The notes: a model not told the origin generated them from the letters alone. 37,850 nt of DNA from JBAYJM01 sp964350585 (GCA_964350585.1 CAYGKC010000008.1:1-37850); one strand, 5' to 3'; positions 15,067 through 22,971 are shown, counted from the stretch's first letter. Numbers and translations are program-made.

Positions 15067-15087
15067 CATGAACTACTAAATAAAACT

Positions 15088-15495
15088 ATGTTAGCACCCA
15101 AGAAATTAAAAAGAAGAAAACCACACAGACCTGATGTACGAGGTAATGCCACTGCCGGACACTATATTGCTTTTGGCAAAGTTGGCTTAAAGGCCACAAC
15201 AGGCGGTTGGCTTGATTCAAAACAGATAGAGGCAGCTAGACGTGTAATGACTAGATATATTAGACGTGGCGGAAAAATTTGGATAAGGCTTTTCCCTCAT
15301 AGCGTTATAACAGCAAAAGGAAGCCAAAGCACTATGGGAGGCGGAAAAGGAGTTCCTGATCATTATGTTGCAGTAGTTAAGCCGGGAAGCATTCTTTTTG
15401 AAATGGACGGCATTGTTCCTGCAAAAGCGAAAGAAGCTATGGAAATGGCATCACATAAGCTACCATTTAAAACAACAGTAGTATTTAAGGATTAA
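15088..15495 (+). CDS. rplP: Ribosomal protein L16
   Basis: 135 residues. It begins MLAPKKLKRRKPHR and has the conserved GGKIWIRLFPH and GGGKGVPDHYVAVVKPG blocks. It sits near the A-site tRNA and is a late-assembly 50S protein. The preceding intergenic hairpin could set its translation relative to the upstream genes. It ends 5 nt before rpmC. Confidence 0.98.
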   Translation: MLAPKKLKRRKPHRPDVRGNATAGHYIAFGKVGLKATTGGWLDSKQIEAARRVMTRYIRRGGKIWIRLFPHSVITAKGSQSTMGGGKGVPDHYVAVVKPGSILFEMDGIVPAKAKEAMEMASHKLPFKTTVVFKD

Positions 15496-15500
15496 TCAAT

Positions 15501-15695
15501 ATGGATAAAAAAGAATTTAAAATAAAGCCGATTGAAGAATTAGAGCACTTGCTTATTGAGGCGAGGAAGAAGCTTGATGATTTGAATTTTAAAGTAAGGC
15601 AAGGACAATTAAAAAATGTCCGAGAGGTGAGATTTTTAAAAAAAGAAATAGCAGCAATACTTACAGAAATCAAAGTCAAAAAAACAAATCAATAA
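15501..15695 (+). CDS. rpmC: Ribosomal protein L29
   Basis: A 64-residue, mostly helical protein with the L29 pattern (IEELEHLLIEARKKL, then NFKVRQGQLKN, then a C-terminal helix with KKEIAAILTEIK). It binds near the exit tunnel next to L23. It is packed 5 nt after rplP and 1 nt before rpsQ, so translational coupling is likely. Confidence 0.95.
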   Translation: MDKKEFKIKPIEELEHLLIEARKKLDDLNFKVRQGQLKNVREVRFLKKEIAAILTEIKVKKTNQ

Positions 15696-15696
15696 T

Positions 15697-15942
15697 ATGG
15701 AAAATACCAAGAAAGTTTATAGAAAATTCAAGGGAACTGTAGTTTCAGACAAAATGGATAAAACCATAGTGGTTAAGATTGAATCCTTGAAATTGCATAA
15801 AAAGTACAAGAAAAGATATTCTGTAAGTAAAAGTTTCAAGGTCCATGATGAAAAGGGGCAGTATAAAGTCGGAGATGTTGTAAATTTTGTCGAATGCAAG
15901 CCTATCTCCAAAGATAAAAAGTGGAGAGTATTGTATAGCTAA
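15697..15942 (+). CDS. rpsQ: Ribosomal protein S17
   Basis: 81 residues, an OB-fold 30S protein with the KFKGTVVSDKMDKTIVVKIE opening and the GDVVNFVECKPISKDKKWRV closing block. It starts one base after the rpmC stop, which fits coupled translation. There is no SD. Confidence 0.97.
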   Translation: MENTKKVYRKFKGTVVSDKMDKTIVVKIESLKLHKKYKKRYSVSKSFKVHDEKGQYKVGDVVNFVECKPISKDKKWRVLYS

Positions 15943-15968
15943 TTAAGTTTAGAAGTAATTAAAAGGAT

Positions 15969-16340
15969 ATGGTACAAGATAGATCAATGTTAAAATCAGC
16001 TGATAATACAGGAGCTAAAAAGCTTCAAGTATTTAAGGTTCCTGGCGGATTTCAAAAAAGGTATGCAAAGCTTGGTGATATTGTAATTTGTTCTGTCAAA
16101 GAAGCCACACCGCATAGTATGGTTAAAAAAGGCGATATTGTTCATTGCGTCTTAGTAAGAACGAGGAAAGAAACAAGAAGAGCAGACGGTTCATATATAA
16201 GGTTTGATGATAATGCAGCCGTAATAATTGATACCAAGAACAAAGAAATGAAAGGCACTAGAGTTTTTGGACCGGTAGCTAGAGAAATTAGGAATTTGGG
16301 TTATCAAAAAATAATTTCTCTTGCGCCTGAAGTGATTTAA
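15969..16340 (+). CDS. rplN: Ribosomal protein L14
   Basis: 123 residues, essentially the standard length (122). It has the conserved SADNTGAKKL, GDIVICSVKEATP and FDDNAAVIID blocks and a GPVAREIR segment. It forms an intersubunit bridge with 16S rRNA. It follows rpsQ by 26 nt, with AAAAGG only 2 nt before the ATG, too close to be a functional SD. Confidence 0.97.
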   Translation: MVQDRSMLKSADNTGAKKLQVFKVPGGFQKRYAKLGDIVICSVKEATPHSMVKKGDIVHCVLVRTRKETRRADGSYIRFDDNAAVIIDTKNKEMKGTRVFGPVAREIRNLGYQKIISLAPEVI

Positions 16341-16349
16341 TCAAAAATT

Positions 16350-16679
16350 ATGAAAATAAAAACAGGAGACAAAGTAAAAATATTAGCAGGAAAAGACAAA
16401 GGTAAAACCGGAAAGGTTTTACAGGTTTTCGTAAAAGAAAACAGAGTTGTTGTTGAAGGATTGAACTTGTTGCTTAAGCATCAAAGAGCAAGGAAGCAAG
16501 GGGAATCCGGACAAAGAATTCAATTCCCAGCTCCGATTAATACTTCTAATCTTGCTTTTATCTGTCCAAAGTGCGGAAGCACTACAAGAGTGGGTTATAA
16601 AATAGAAAATATTTCGGATGATTCAGGTAAAAGGAGCGTTAAGAACCGAATTTGCAGAAAATGTAAAGAAACTATTTAA
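16350..16679 (+). CDS. rplX: Ribosomal protein L24 with zinc-ribbon C-terminus
   Basis: 109 residues. The KOW motif lies near the N-terminus (GDKVKILAGKDKGKTGKV). The C-terminal third carries two CxxC pairs (Cys72/75 and Cys102/105) that should bind zinc; many bacterial L24 proteins lack or have partially lost this site. It is an early assembly initiator of the 50S subunit. It lies 9 nt after rplN and 13 nt before rplE. Confidence 0.96.
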   Translation: MKIKTGDKVKILAGKDKGKTGKVLQVFVKENRVVVEGLNLLLKHQRARKQGESGQRIQFPAPINTSNLAFICPKCGSTTRVGYKIENISDDSGKRSVKNRICRKCKETI

Positions 16680-16692
16680 CTGTTAAAATATT

Positions 16693-17235
16693 ATGAAATC
16701 AAGTTTGCATAAAAAATACGTTAATGAAGTAAAACCAGCTTTGAAAGAAAAGTACGGTTTTGATAATGAAATGGCTGTGCCTAAGGTAATCAAAACTACA
16801 ATAAATAGCGGTATTAATTCCCGAAGCGGAGATAGTCACTTGGTAGAAATTGTTGAAAGCACTCTTACCAAGATTACTGGCCAAAAGCCAATAAAGACAA
16901 AAGCGAAAAAAGCCATTTCTGCGTTTAAAGTCAGAGAAAATATGGTTGTGGGCGCTTCAGTTACCTTAAGAGGCCAAAAAATGTTTGATTTTCTTGAAAA
17001 ACTTATCAATATTTCAATACCAAGAATCAGGGATTTTAGAGGTTTACCGTTAAAAAATATAGATAAGCAAGGAAATTTGAATCTTGGTTTCAGGGAACAT
17101 ACGGTTTTTCCGGAAATTAAATCAGATGAACTTGAAAAGGTCCATGGATTGCAAATTTGCATAACAACAAATGCGGGAAGTTATGAGAAAGGTTTGGAAC
17201 TATTCAAACTTATGGGATTCCCGTTTCAAAAATAA
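16693..17235 (+). CDS. rplE: Ribosomal protein L5
   Basis: 180 residues, standard length, with the conserved KPIKTKAKKAISAFKVR segment, a RDFRGL block and the GNLNLGFREHTVFPEI stretch. It binds 5S rRNA and contacts P-site tRNA. It sits tightly between rplX and the zinc-type S14 gene. Confidence 0.97.
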   Translation: MKSSLHKKYVNEVKPALKEKYGFDNEMAVPKVIKTTINSGINSRSGDSHLVEIVESTLTKITGQKPIKTKAKKAISAFKVRENMVVGASVTLRGQKMFDFLEKLINISIPRIRDFRGLPLKNIDKQGNLNLGFREHTVFPEIKSDELEKVHGLQICITTNAGSYEKGLELFKLMGFPFQK

Positions 17236-17244
17236 TAATTCATT

Positions 17245-17430
17245 ATGGCTACTCAAGCACAAATAGCAAAATCAAAAAAGACACCTAAATTCTCCTCAAG
17301 AAAAGTCAACAGATGCTGGAGATGCGGCAGAAGGCATGGCTATATGCGAGATTTTAAGTTATGCAGAATATGTTTCAGAGAGCTTGCCAATAATGGTCAA
17401 ATTCCAGGAGTTACTAAATCATCTTGGTAA
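17245..17430 (+). CDS. rpsZ: Ribosomal protein S14, zinc-binding type Z
   Basis: The 61-residue short form of S14. Zinc ligands are Cys24/27 (CWRC) and Cys40/43 (CRIC), and the C-terminus is the usual PGVTKSSW. It is a 30S head protein. The position between rplE and rpsH is canonical for the spc operon. Confidence 0.97.
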   Translation: MATQAQIAKSKKTPKFSSRKVNRCWRCGRRHGYMRDFKLCRICFRELANNGQIPGVTKSSW

Positions 17431-17455
17431 AATTAATAAGAATTGAAAATAATAT

Positions 17456-17854
17456 ATGACAGATCCAATTGCAGACATGCTTACCAGAATAAGGAATGCT
17501 TCACGAGTTAGAAAGCAGGAGGTTTTTATTCCTTTTTCAAAAATTAAGCTTAGTATTGCTAAAATTTTAAAGAAAGAAGGTTTTATTGAAGGTTATGATG
17601 AATTAAAACCTGATGCTTTGAATAAATTTGGCGGTATTTCTGTCTTATTAAAATATAATAATAATACGTCAGCAATTGATACGATAAAAAGAGTATCGAA
17701 GCCCGGCAGAAGAGTTTATGTCGCTAAAGATGAAATTCCTTCAGTTTTGAACAACTTCGGCATATCAATTATTTCAACTTCTAAAGGTATTATGACCAAT
17801 AAGGAAGCGAAAAAATCAGGTTTAGGCGGAGAGATTCTTTGCGAGATTTATTAA
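17456..17854 (+). CDS. rpsH: Ribosomal protein S8
   Basis: 132 residues, beginning MTDPIADMLTRIRNA as expected. The C-terminal half has the RVYVAKDEIPSVLNNFGISIISTSKG block that binds the 16S central domain. In E. coli S8 autoregulates the spc operon; no matching target hairpin was identified here near rplE. It ends 15 nt before rplF. Confidence 0.97.
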   Translation: MTDPIADMLTRIRNASRVRKQEVFIPFSKIKLSIAKILKKEGFIEGYDELKPDALNKFGGISVLLKYNNNTSAIDTIKRVSKPGRRVYVAKDEIPSVLNNFGISIISTSKGIMTNKEAKKSGLGGEILCEIY

Positions 17855-17869
17855 TCTGTAACTACTAAT

Positions 17870-18415
17870 ATGAGCAGAATAGGAAAACAAATCATCAACA
17901 TTCCCGAAGGCGTCCAGATAAGTTTGGAAGGCAAGCTTGTTACTGTCAAAGGCCCTAAAGGGGAATTAAAACAAGAGTTACATCCCAAAGTATCTATAAA
18001 TATTGAAGGTAAAGAGTTATCTGTTAAAATAGATAATGAAAAAGATAAATCTCAAAGAGCTTTATGGGGACTTTTCGGCAGTTTAATTTCTAACATGGTT
18101 GAAGGAGTTGTTAACGGCTATGTAAAAAAATTAGAAATAAACGGAGTCGGAATGAGAGCCACTTTAAACGGGAAAAATTTAGTTCTTAACGTAGGTTATT
18201 CTCATCCTGTTGATTTTGAAATTCCTCAAAATGTTGCAATTGCTGTTGATGGTAATGTGATTTCTGTCAGTGGAATTGATAAGCAATTAGTCGGTGAAAC
18301 AGCAGCTCAAATCAGGAAGATAAAGAAAGTTGAGCCTTACAAAGGAAAAGGCATTAAGTATGTTGGAGAAGTTGCCAGAAGAAAAGCAGGCAAGGCGGCG
18401 GCTAAATCTAAATAA
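17870..18415 (+). CDS. rplF: Ribosomal protein L6
   Basis: 181 residues with the two-domain L6 layout: an N-terminal MSRIGKQIINIPEGV block and the C-terminal VGETAAQIRKIKKVEPYKGKG signature. It is a 50S protein near the stalk base and the GTPase centre. It has close operon spacing, and no SD before the ATG. Confidence 0.97.
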   Translation: MSRIGKQIINIPEGVQISLEGKLVTVKGPKGELKQELHPKVSINIEGKELSVKIDNEKDKSQRALWGLFGSLISNMVEGVVNGYVKKLEINGVGMRATLNGKNLVLNVGYSHPVDFEIPQNVAIAVDGNVISVSGIDKQLVGETAAQIRKIKKVEPYKGKGIKYVGEVARRKAGKAAAKSK

Positions 18416-18430
18416 GCATAAGATAAAGTT

Positions 18431-18784
18431 ATGAATAAAGAAAAACTAAAACAAGAAGTTAAGGAAAGAAGGCGCAGAAGAGTCAGGGCCAAGGTTTCAG
18501 GTACGTCAGAAACTCCAAGATTGACTGTTTATCGAAGCTTGAAATATATTTATGCTCAAGTAATAGATGATTCTACTGGTAAGACATTGGTTGCAATTAA
18601 AGATACTGATATAAAGGAAGGTAAGAATAAAACTGAAAAGGCTTTTGCAGCTGGAAAAATTTTAGGAGAAAAAGCTTTAGAAAAGAAAATATCACGTGTT
18701 GTTTTTGATAAGGGATCCTTTAAATTCCATGGAAGAGTAAAAGCTCTTGCTGATGGTGTTAAGGAAGCTGGTTTAAAAATTTAA
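18431..18784 (+). CDS. rplR: Ribosomal protein L18
   Basis: 117 residues with the basic N-terminus, the RLTVYRSLKYIYAQVIDD block and the C-terminal FDKGSFKFHGRVKALADG signature. It forms the 5S rRNA particle with L5. It ends 9 nt before rpsE. Confidence 0.97.
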   Translation: MNKEKLKQEVKERRRRRVRAKVSGTSETPRLTVYRSLKYIYAQVIDDSTGKTLVAIKDTDIKEGKNKTEKAFAAGKILGEKALEKKISRVVFDKGSFKFHGRVKALADGVKEAGLKI

Positions 18785-18793
18785 ATTTAAGAT

Positions 18794-19318
18794 ATGCCAA
18801 AAGAAAGGGAAAATAAAAAAAGATTAGCAAGACCAAGAAGGGAAGAATCTGAATTCGCTCAGACTGTTATTGATATTGCCAGAGTTACCAGAGTAATGGC
18901 CGGCGGCAAAAGAATGAGTTTCAGAGCTTGTGTTGTAATTGGAGATAAGAAAGGAAGAGTTGGAATGGGTTTGGCAAAAGCCAAAGACGTGCCTATGGCT
19001 GTACAGAAGGCGGTTAGACAGGCAGAAAAAAACATAGTAAGAATTTTATTAGTAAACGGAACCATACCGCATGAAGTTTATGTAAAAGATGGTGCTTCAA
19101 AAATATTATTGAAGCCGGCTCCTCAAGGAACAGGAATTTTATCAGGCGGCGCCACACGAATTGTTTTAGAGCTTTCAGGTATTGAGAACGTAGTATCAAA
19201 GATTCTTGGCACAAATAACAAAGTTAATAATGTTCGGACAACTATAAAAGCTTTGGGTAAGCTTAAGAAAAGAAAAAAGTCCGATAACGCGAAAGAAAAA
19301 GAAGAAATTAAACAGTAA
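18794..19318 (+). CDS. rpsE: Ribosomal protein S5
   Basis: 174 residues. The double-stranded-RNA-binding-like N-terminal domain carries the GKRMSFRACVVIGDKKGRVG motif, and the C-terminal domain has the SGGATRIVLELSGIENV region. It contributes to the 30S mRNA entry and decoding accuracy. A Lys/Glu-rich tail closes the protein. In most bacteria rpmD follows here; in this window rplO follows directly after 73 nt. Confidence 0.97.
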   Translation: MPKERENKKRLARPRREESEFAQTVIDIARVTRVMAGGKRMSFRACVVIGDKKGRVGMGLAKAKDVPMAVQKAVRQAEKNIVRILLVNGTIPHEVYVKDGASKILLKPAPQGTGILSGGATRIVLELSGIENVVSKILGTNNKVNNVRTTIKALGKLKKRKKSDNAKEKEEIKQ

Positions 19319-19391
19319 AATAAAATTTTAAGTTTTTAATTTAGGGCATTGCCTGATAAAGATTGAAAACTAAAAATTGAATTAAATAAAT

Positions 19392-19829
19392 ATGTCATTA
19401 AATTTATCAAATTTATCACCGGCAAAAGGAGCCACAAAAGCACGCAAGAGAGTTGGTCGTGGCGGTAAAAGAGGAACTTATTCCGGCAAAGGAATGAAAG
19501 GACAAAAAGCCAGAAGTGGAAAATCGGGCCTTAAGGCTTTAGGTTTCAAACAAACTCTGCTGAGAACTCCTAAATTAAGAGGATTTAAAAGCATTAAGCC
19601 TAAAATTGCTACTGTTAACATTGAAGCCTTAGACAAACGATTTGCTGATGGCGCTACTGTAGATATTAGAGGCTTAAAAAAGGTCCGTTTAATCGATACT
19701 AAAGAATCTGCTTTTAAAGTATTGGGTAACGGAAAACTATCCAAAAAACTAAAAGTCTCCGCTAATGCCTATACTGCTTCTGCAAAAAAAGCAATTGAAG
19801 ACGCCGGAGGAAGCGCTGAAATAATTTAA
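19392..19829 (+). CDS. rplO: Ribosomal protein L15
   Basis: 145 residues with the Gly/Arg/Lys-rich N-terminal arm (KRVGRGGKRGTYSGKGMKGQ) and the C-terminal fold ending in KKAIEDAGGSAEII. It is a late 50S assembly protein. The 73-nt gap after rpsE is too short to hold L30 and shows only A/T-rich sequence and a short GGCATTGCC palindrome. Confidence 0.97.
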   Translation: MSLNLSNLSPAKGATKARKRVGRGGKRGTYSGKGMKGQKARSGKSGLKALGFKQTLLRTPKLRGFKSIKPKIATVNIEALDKRFADGATVDIRGLKKVRLIDTKESAFKVLGNGKLSKKLKVSANAYTASAKKAIEDAGGSAEII

Positions 19830-19830
19830 A

Positions 19831-19860
19831 TTGTTATTATAAAACCTTTTAACCTATAAT
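19831..19860 (+). promoter_or_regulatory. Possible promoter giving a leaderless secY transcript
   Basis: TTGTTA (19831-19836), an 18-nt spacer and TATAAT (19855-19860), with only four bases between the -10 and the secY ATG. A transcription start at normal spacing would fall on or next to the ATG. Plausible, but A/T-rich sequence makes chance matches common. Confidence 0.35.
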
Positions 19861-19864
19861 CTCG

Positions 19865-21139
19865 ATGTTTGATAAATTTCTTCAAATTTGGAAAATCAAG
19901 GATTTAAGGAGAAGCATTATCTTTATTTTGTTAATGCTGGTGATTTTTCGAGTGGTTATGCATATTCCAATTCCTGGAGTAGATGCATCCGCTTTAAGGA
20001 GATTATTTGATAATAATCAACTTTTGGGTTTAATCAATATATTTTCAGGAGGAGGCCTTATGACCTTTTCCATTGGTATGTTGGCCGTAGCGCCTTATAT
20101 TACCTCGTCAATTATTTTTCAGCTTCTTACTATGGTAGTTCCTAAATTAGAGGAGTTATCCAAAGAAGGTGAATACGGTCGAGGTAAAATTAACCAATGG
20201 ACCAGATGGCTTTCAGTTCCTTTGGCAGCAGTGCAGTCTTATGGAATGATTACTATCTTAAGAAGAGCTTCGGCAGATATTTTACCTGATTTCAGTAATT
20301 GGCAGATGTTTATGGCAATAGTCAGTATCACTGCCAGCACTGTGTTTTTAATGTGGTTGGGAGAATTGATTACGGAAAGAAAAATCGGAAATGGCATTTC
20401 ACTTCTTATTTTTGCCGGTATAGTTTCAGCTATGCCTACAGCTTTGCAAAATACGGCAGCAACAATGGATCAGCGTGAAATAATAAATATTGTTGTTTTT
20501 GCCGTTATCGCTCTTGTCACAATCATCGGAGTTGTTTTTATAACAGAAGGCCAAAGGAACGTGCCCATTTCATACGCAAGGCAAGTAAGAGGCAACAGAA
20601 TGTTTGGCGGTGTAAACACACACTTGCCGATACGTGTTAACCAAGCTGGTGTTATTCCAATTATTTTTGCCGTAGCCATAATTATTTTTCCACCAACTAT
20701 TGCCAGATTTTTTGTAAATGTCAGCACTGTCTGGGTTTCCAGGGCTGCAGAGTGGGTGGTTGTCGTATTTCAGAACCAATTAATCTATGGCATTTTATAT
20801 TTTGTCTTGGTGGTCGCTTTTACATATTTTTATACTGCGGTAATATTCCATCCCGATCAAATATCAGAAAATTTGCAAAAACAGGGTGGCTTTATTCCCG
20901 GAATCAGGCCTGGCAGACACACCGCAGAATACTTGCAAAAAATAGTAAACAGAATTATATTTACCGGCGCTCTTTTCTTGGGTGTTATTGCTATTTTGCC
21001 GTTAGTTACTTCTCAGCTTACTGGCACACAGAATTTAGTTGTGGGAGGCACTTCACTTTTAATCGTGGTATCTGTTGTTATTGAAACTGTAAATCAAATT
21101 AACTCTCAACTTTCAATGAGAGATTACGAAGAAATATAA
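19865..21139 (+). CDS. secY: Protein translocase subunit SecY
   Basis: 424 residues with about ten hydrophobic spans, the channel-forming subunit of the Sec translocon in the cytoplasmic membrane. Conserved blocks include PIPGVDASALRRLF (start of the plug region), SIGMLAVAPYITSSII and the cytoplasmic loop with KIGNGISLLIFAGI. The C-terminus NQINSQLSMRDYEEI is typical. It is the last gene of the spc-type cluster and is followed by a terminator. secE and secG are not in the window. Confidence 0.97.
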   Translation: MFDKFLQIWKIKDLRRSIIFILLMLVIFRVVMHIPIPGVDASALRRLFDNNQLLGLINIFSGGGLMTFSIGMLAVAPYITSSIIFQLLTMVVPKLEELSKEGEYGRGKINQWTRWLSVPLAAVQSYGMITILRRASADILPDFSNWQMFMAIVSITASTVFLMWLGELITERKIGNGISLLIFAGIVSAMPTALQNTAATMDQREIINIVVFAVIALVTIIGVVFITEGQRNVPISYARQVRGNRMFGGVNTHLPIRVNQAGVIPIIFAVAIIIFPPTIARFFVNVSTVWVSRAAEWVVVVFQNQLIYGILYFVLVVAFTYFYTAVIFHPDQISENLQKQGGFIPGIRPGRHTAEYLQKIVNRIIFTGALFLGVIAILPLVTSQLTGTQNLVVGGTSLLIVVSVVIETVNQINSQLSMRDYEEI

Positions 21140-21160
21140 ATTCCTGAATTATAATAAATG

Positions 21161-21179
21161 GGGGCTTACGCCCCTTTTT
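21161..21179 (+). terminator. Terminator of the ribosomal/secY operon
   Basis: GGGGC (21161-21165) pairs with GCCCC (21170-21174) around TTAC, followed by five T's. It lies 22 nt after the secY stop. Confidence 0.85.
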
Positions 21180-21182
21180 ATG

Positions 21183-21212
21183 TTGTAAAAAATAGGTTAA
21201 AATATATATAAT
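21183..21212 (+). promoter_or_regulatory. Promoter of adk
   Basis: TTGTAA (21183-21188), 18-nt spacer, TATAAT (21207-21212). It lies directly after the secY terminator and ~54 nt before the adk ATG, so adk is transcribed separately from secY. Confidence 0.5.
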
Positions 21213-21265
21213 TAGCCGTCAAGATAAGTTTTATTTACAGATTATAAAATATTAATATCTACATT

Positions 21266-21946
21266 ATGTTTAAAAACGAGAAGCCATTTGAAATCATTAT
21301 GTTTGGTCCTCCTGCTTCAGGAAAAGGTACGCAGGCTAAATTACTCTCGAACACTTTTCAAATTCCCCATGTTTCAACTGGTGATATATTAAGAAACATT
21401 AAGGCGGACAAATCAAATCCTATGTCTCAAGAAATAGCAAACTTGATAGATAACGGCATTCTTGTTTCTGATGAAATGGTCACTAAAATGGTTATTAACA
21501 GAACAGCTAATGAGGATTGTTCTCATGGATATATTCTGGACGGTTATCCAAGGACAATTGAACAGGTAGAATCCTTGGAAAAAATGGCTGGCATTGATTA
21601 TGTTTTTTTAGTTGATGTTGCTGATGAAGTGGTTATTGATAGAATTTCTGGTAGGAGAATGTGTAAAAACGGCCATACTTGGCATATAAAATATTCACCA
21701 ACAAAAGAAGATGGAATTTGTGACACTTGCGGTGAGCCTCTTTTTATCAGAGATGATGATAACGAAGAAAAGATAAAAGAAAGATTAAAAACTTATCACG
21801 ACAACACTGATCCTATTTTAAATTTTTATAAAGAAAAAGGAAAATTGATAAGAATTAACGGCAATCAGCATATAGAAGGCGTTTTTCAGCAAATTGTAAA
21901 AGAACTAGTTGATGATTTAAGGAAACAAATTGAAGTCAAAGAATAA
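21266..21946 (+). CDS. adk: Adenylate kinase with zinc-type LID
   Basis: 226 residues; interconverts ATP, AMP and ADP. The P-loop is GPPASGKGT (14-22) and the LDGYPRT segment (91-97) contributes to AMP binding. The LID has a zinc-type ligand set with Cys133, His137 or His140, Cys152 and Cys155, of the C-H-C-C kind rather than four Cys. It sits between the terminators of secY and its own, so it is a single-gene unit. map, which commonly follows adk directly, is 1.1 kb further on here. Confidence 0.96.
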   Translation: MFKNEKPFEIIMFGPPASGKGTQAKLLSNTFQIPHVSTGDILRNIKADKSNPMSQEIANLIDNGILVSDEMVTKMVINRTANEDCSHGYILDGYPRTIEQVESLEKMAGIDYVFLVDVADEVVIDRISGRRMCKNGHTWHIKYSPTKEDGICDTCGEPLFIRDDDNEEKIKERLKTYHDNTDPILNFYKEKGKLIRINGNQHIEGVFQQIVKELVDDLRKQIEVKE

Positions 21947-21964
21947 GTTTAAAATTTTAAAAAA

Positions 21965-21991
21965 AGAACTGTTAAAAGCAGTTCTTTTTTT
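21965..21991 (+). terminator. Terminator of adk
   Basis: AGAACTG (21965-21971) pairs with CAGTTCT (21979-21985), followed by a run of T's. The upstream A-run could also let it act on minus-strand transcription. Confidence 0.85.
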
Positions 21992-22068
21992 ATTTTAATT
22001 AACGAATTGTTGTTTTTTGCATCATATATATATGCACCTTAGAAAACAAAGCCATGGGAGATAAATAA

Positions 22069-22521
22069 ATGCCAGAATCTACCGAAGATTTTAATGAAAT
22101 AGTGGAGCAAGAAATGGTTTCCATTTACGGTTTAACAACTGAAGAAAGGGTTTCTGTAAAAAACACAATTGCCCAGAAACGGCGAGAGAATTTGCTTAAG
22201 CTTCGAAGAATATTGGATGAACAGTTGGAAGAAATTCCTGCGGATAAAGAGTTGGTTTCTGTCCAAGAGCCAAGGAGGAAATACTTTGCAAAAAGAATAA
22301 GTGATCCAAAAGAATTTCTAGATCGAATATTGCCCTCAGAAGAAAAGGACGCAATGACGGTAAGAGACATCGTAGATCTTGCTTTGAGTAAGAAAACTTT
22401 CTTCGATAGGCGTAACAAAACAAGAAGACAGTTGAGTATGATCATTTCCAATGTTTTAAGAATGAATGAAGATGACTATGCTTGTACCAGGCATAAGCCC
22501 AAAAAATGGTTTAAAAAATAA
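22069..22521 (+). CDS. Hypothetical basic protein, possible winged-helix C-terminus
   Basis: 150 residues, rich in Arg, Lys and Glu, with no membrane span or cysteine cluster. Residues ~20-65 look like a long charged helix. From ~95 onward, TVRDIVDLALSKK through a conserved-looking helix to a terminal KPKKWFKK resembles small winged-helix DNA-binding folds, but I cannot assign a family. A GGGAG SD lies 8 nt before the ATG, unlike the core genes. It has its own terminator and was placed between adk and map together with the divergent small membrane gene. Confidence 0.6.
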   Translation: MPESTEDFNEIVEQEMVSIYGLTTEERVSVKNTIAQKRRENLLKLRRILDEQLEEIPADKELVSVQEPRRKYFAKRISDPKEFLDRILPSEEKDAMTVRDIVDLALSKKTFFDRRNKTRRQLSMIISNVLRMNEDDYACTRHKPKKWFKK

Positions 22522-22542
22522 GTACTTTTGCGTGAAAAATAT

Positions 22543-22572
22543 TGCTTGCAAATCGCTTTGCAGGCATTTTTT
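22543..22572 (+). terminator. Terminator of the gene at 22069-22521
   Basis: TGCTTGCAAA (22543-22552) pairs with TTTGCAGGCA (22557-22566) over 10 bp with one G-U pair and a 4-nt loop, followed by six T's. Confidence 0.88.
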
Positions 22573-22577
22573 ATAAT

Positions 22578-22617
22578 AAAAAAAGCCGGCTTGCTATCTT
22601 TTGATAGCTTGCCGACT
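22578..22617 (-). terminator. Terminator of the small membrane protein gene
   Basis: A 15-bp imperfect stem (22584 to 22617, with a 2-nt internal mismatch and one G-U pair) and an AAAA loop. On the minus strand it is followed by seven T's (the A-run 22578-22584). It sits tail to tail with the plus-strand terminator at 22543-22572. Confidence 0.8.
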
Positions 22618-22634
22618 AAGGAAAGTGTCACGAA

Positions 22635-22892
22635 TTAATAGTATCTCTCAATAATCTTTAAGTAGGTGCCTCCTATCATAAGTGCGAAAAGGAAAATACC
22701 TAACGCGCTACCTGTAAAATACAAATAACTTGTAGGAGTTGCGCCACCTACTGCCTGTATTGTAGCGAGTAAACTGAAAATTACAACCGTTAGTGGTATT
22801 ACCACAAATAACAGTAGAGTTGAAATCATCCAGGAAACTATGCCTACAAGAATACAAAAAGCAAAAATCGGATATACTATTCCTATTTTCAT
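22635..22892 (-). CDS. Small hydrophobic membrane protein
   Basis: 85 residues with three likely hydrophobic spans (~5-24, ~25-48 and ~57-78), starting MKIGIVYP and ending in a short polar tail. No family is recognised. A consensus AAGGAGG SD (22899-22905) lies six bases before the ATG, and the promoter is nearly the same as that of the small membrane gene at 7830-8108. Sequence similarity between the two proteins is not obvious beyond hydrophobicity and size, so common regulation rather than recent duplication is the simpler reading. Confidence 0.75.
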   Translation of the reverse strand: MKIGIVYPIFAFCILVGIVSWMISTLLLFVVIPLTVVIFSLLATIQAVGGATPTSYLYFTGSALGIFLFALMIGGTYLKIIERYY

Positions 22893-22942
22893 ATCTTGCC
22901 TCCTTTTTTAATTGTGCAACTAGTCTACTTGACTATTTTATA

Positions 22943-22971
22943 ATTATATCATACTTTAATAAAAAAGTCAA
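22943..22971 (-). promoter_or_regulatory. Extended -10 promoter of the small membrane protein gene
   Basis: Reading the minus strand: TTGACT (22971-22966), 17-nt spacer starting with T5 and ending TGA, TATAAT (22948-22943). It is identical at 25 of 29 positions to the promoter at 8128-8156, including the TGn extension of the -10. Confidence 0.85.

Noticed and set aside
20752..21084. 110-codon plus frame inside secY
   Set aside because: An alternate frame within a full-length SecY; Cys/Tyr/Arg-rich composition typical of an out-of-frame membrane-protein gene.
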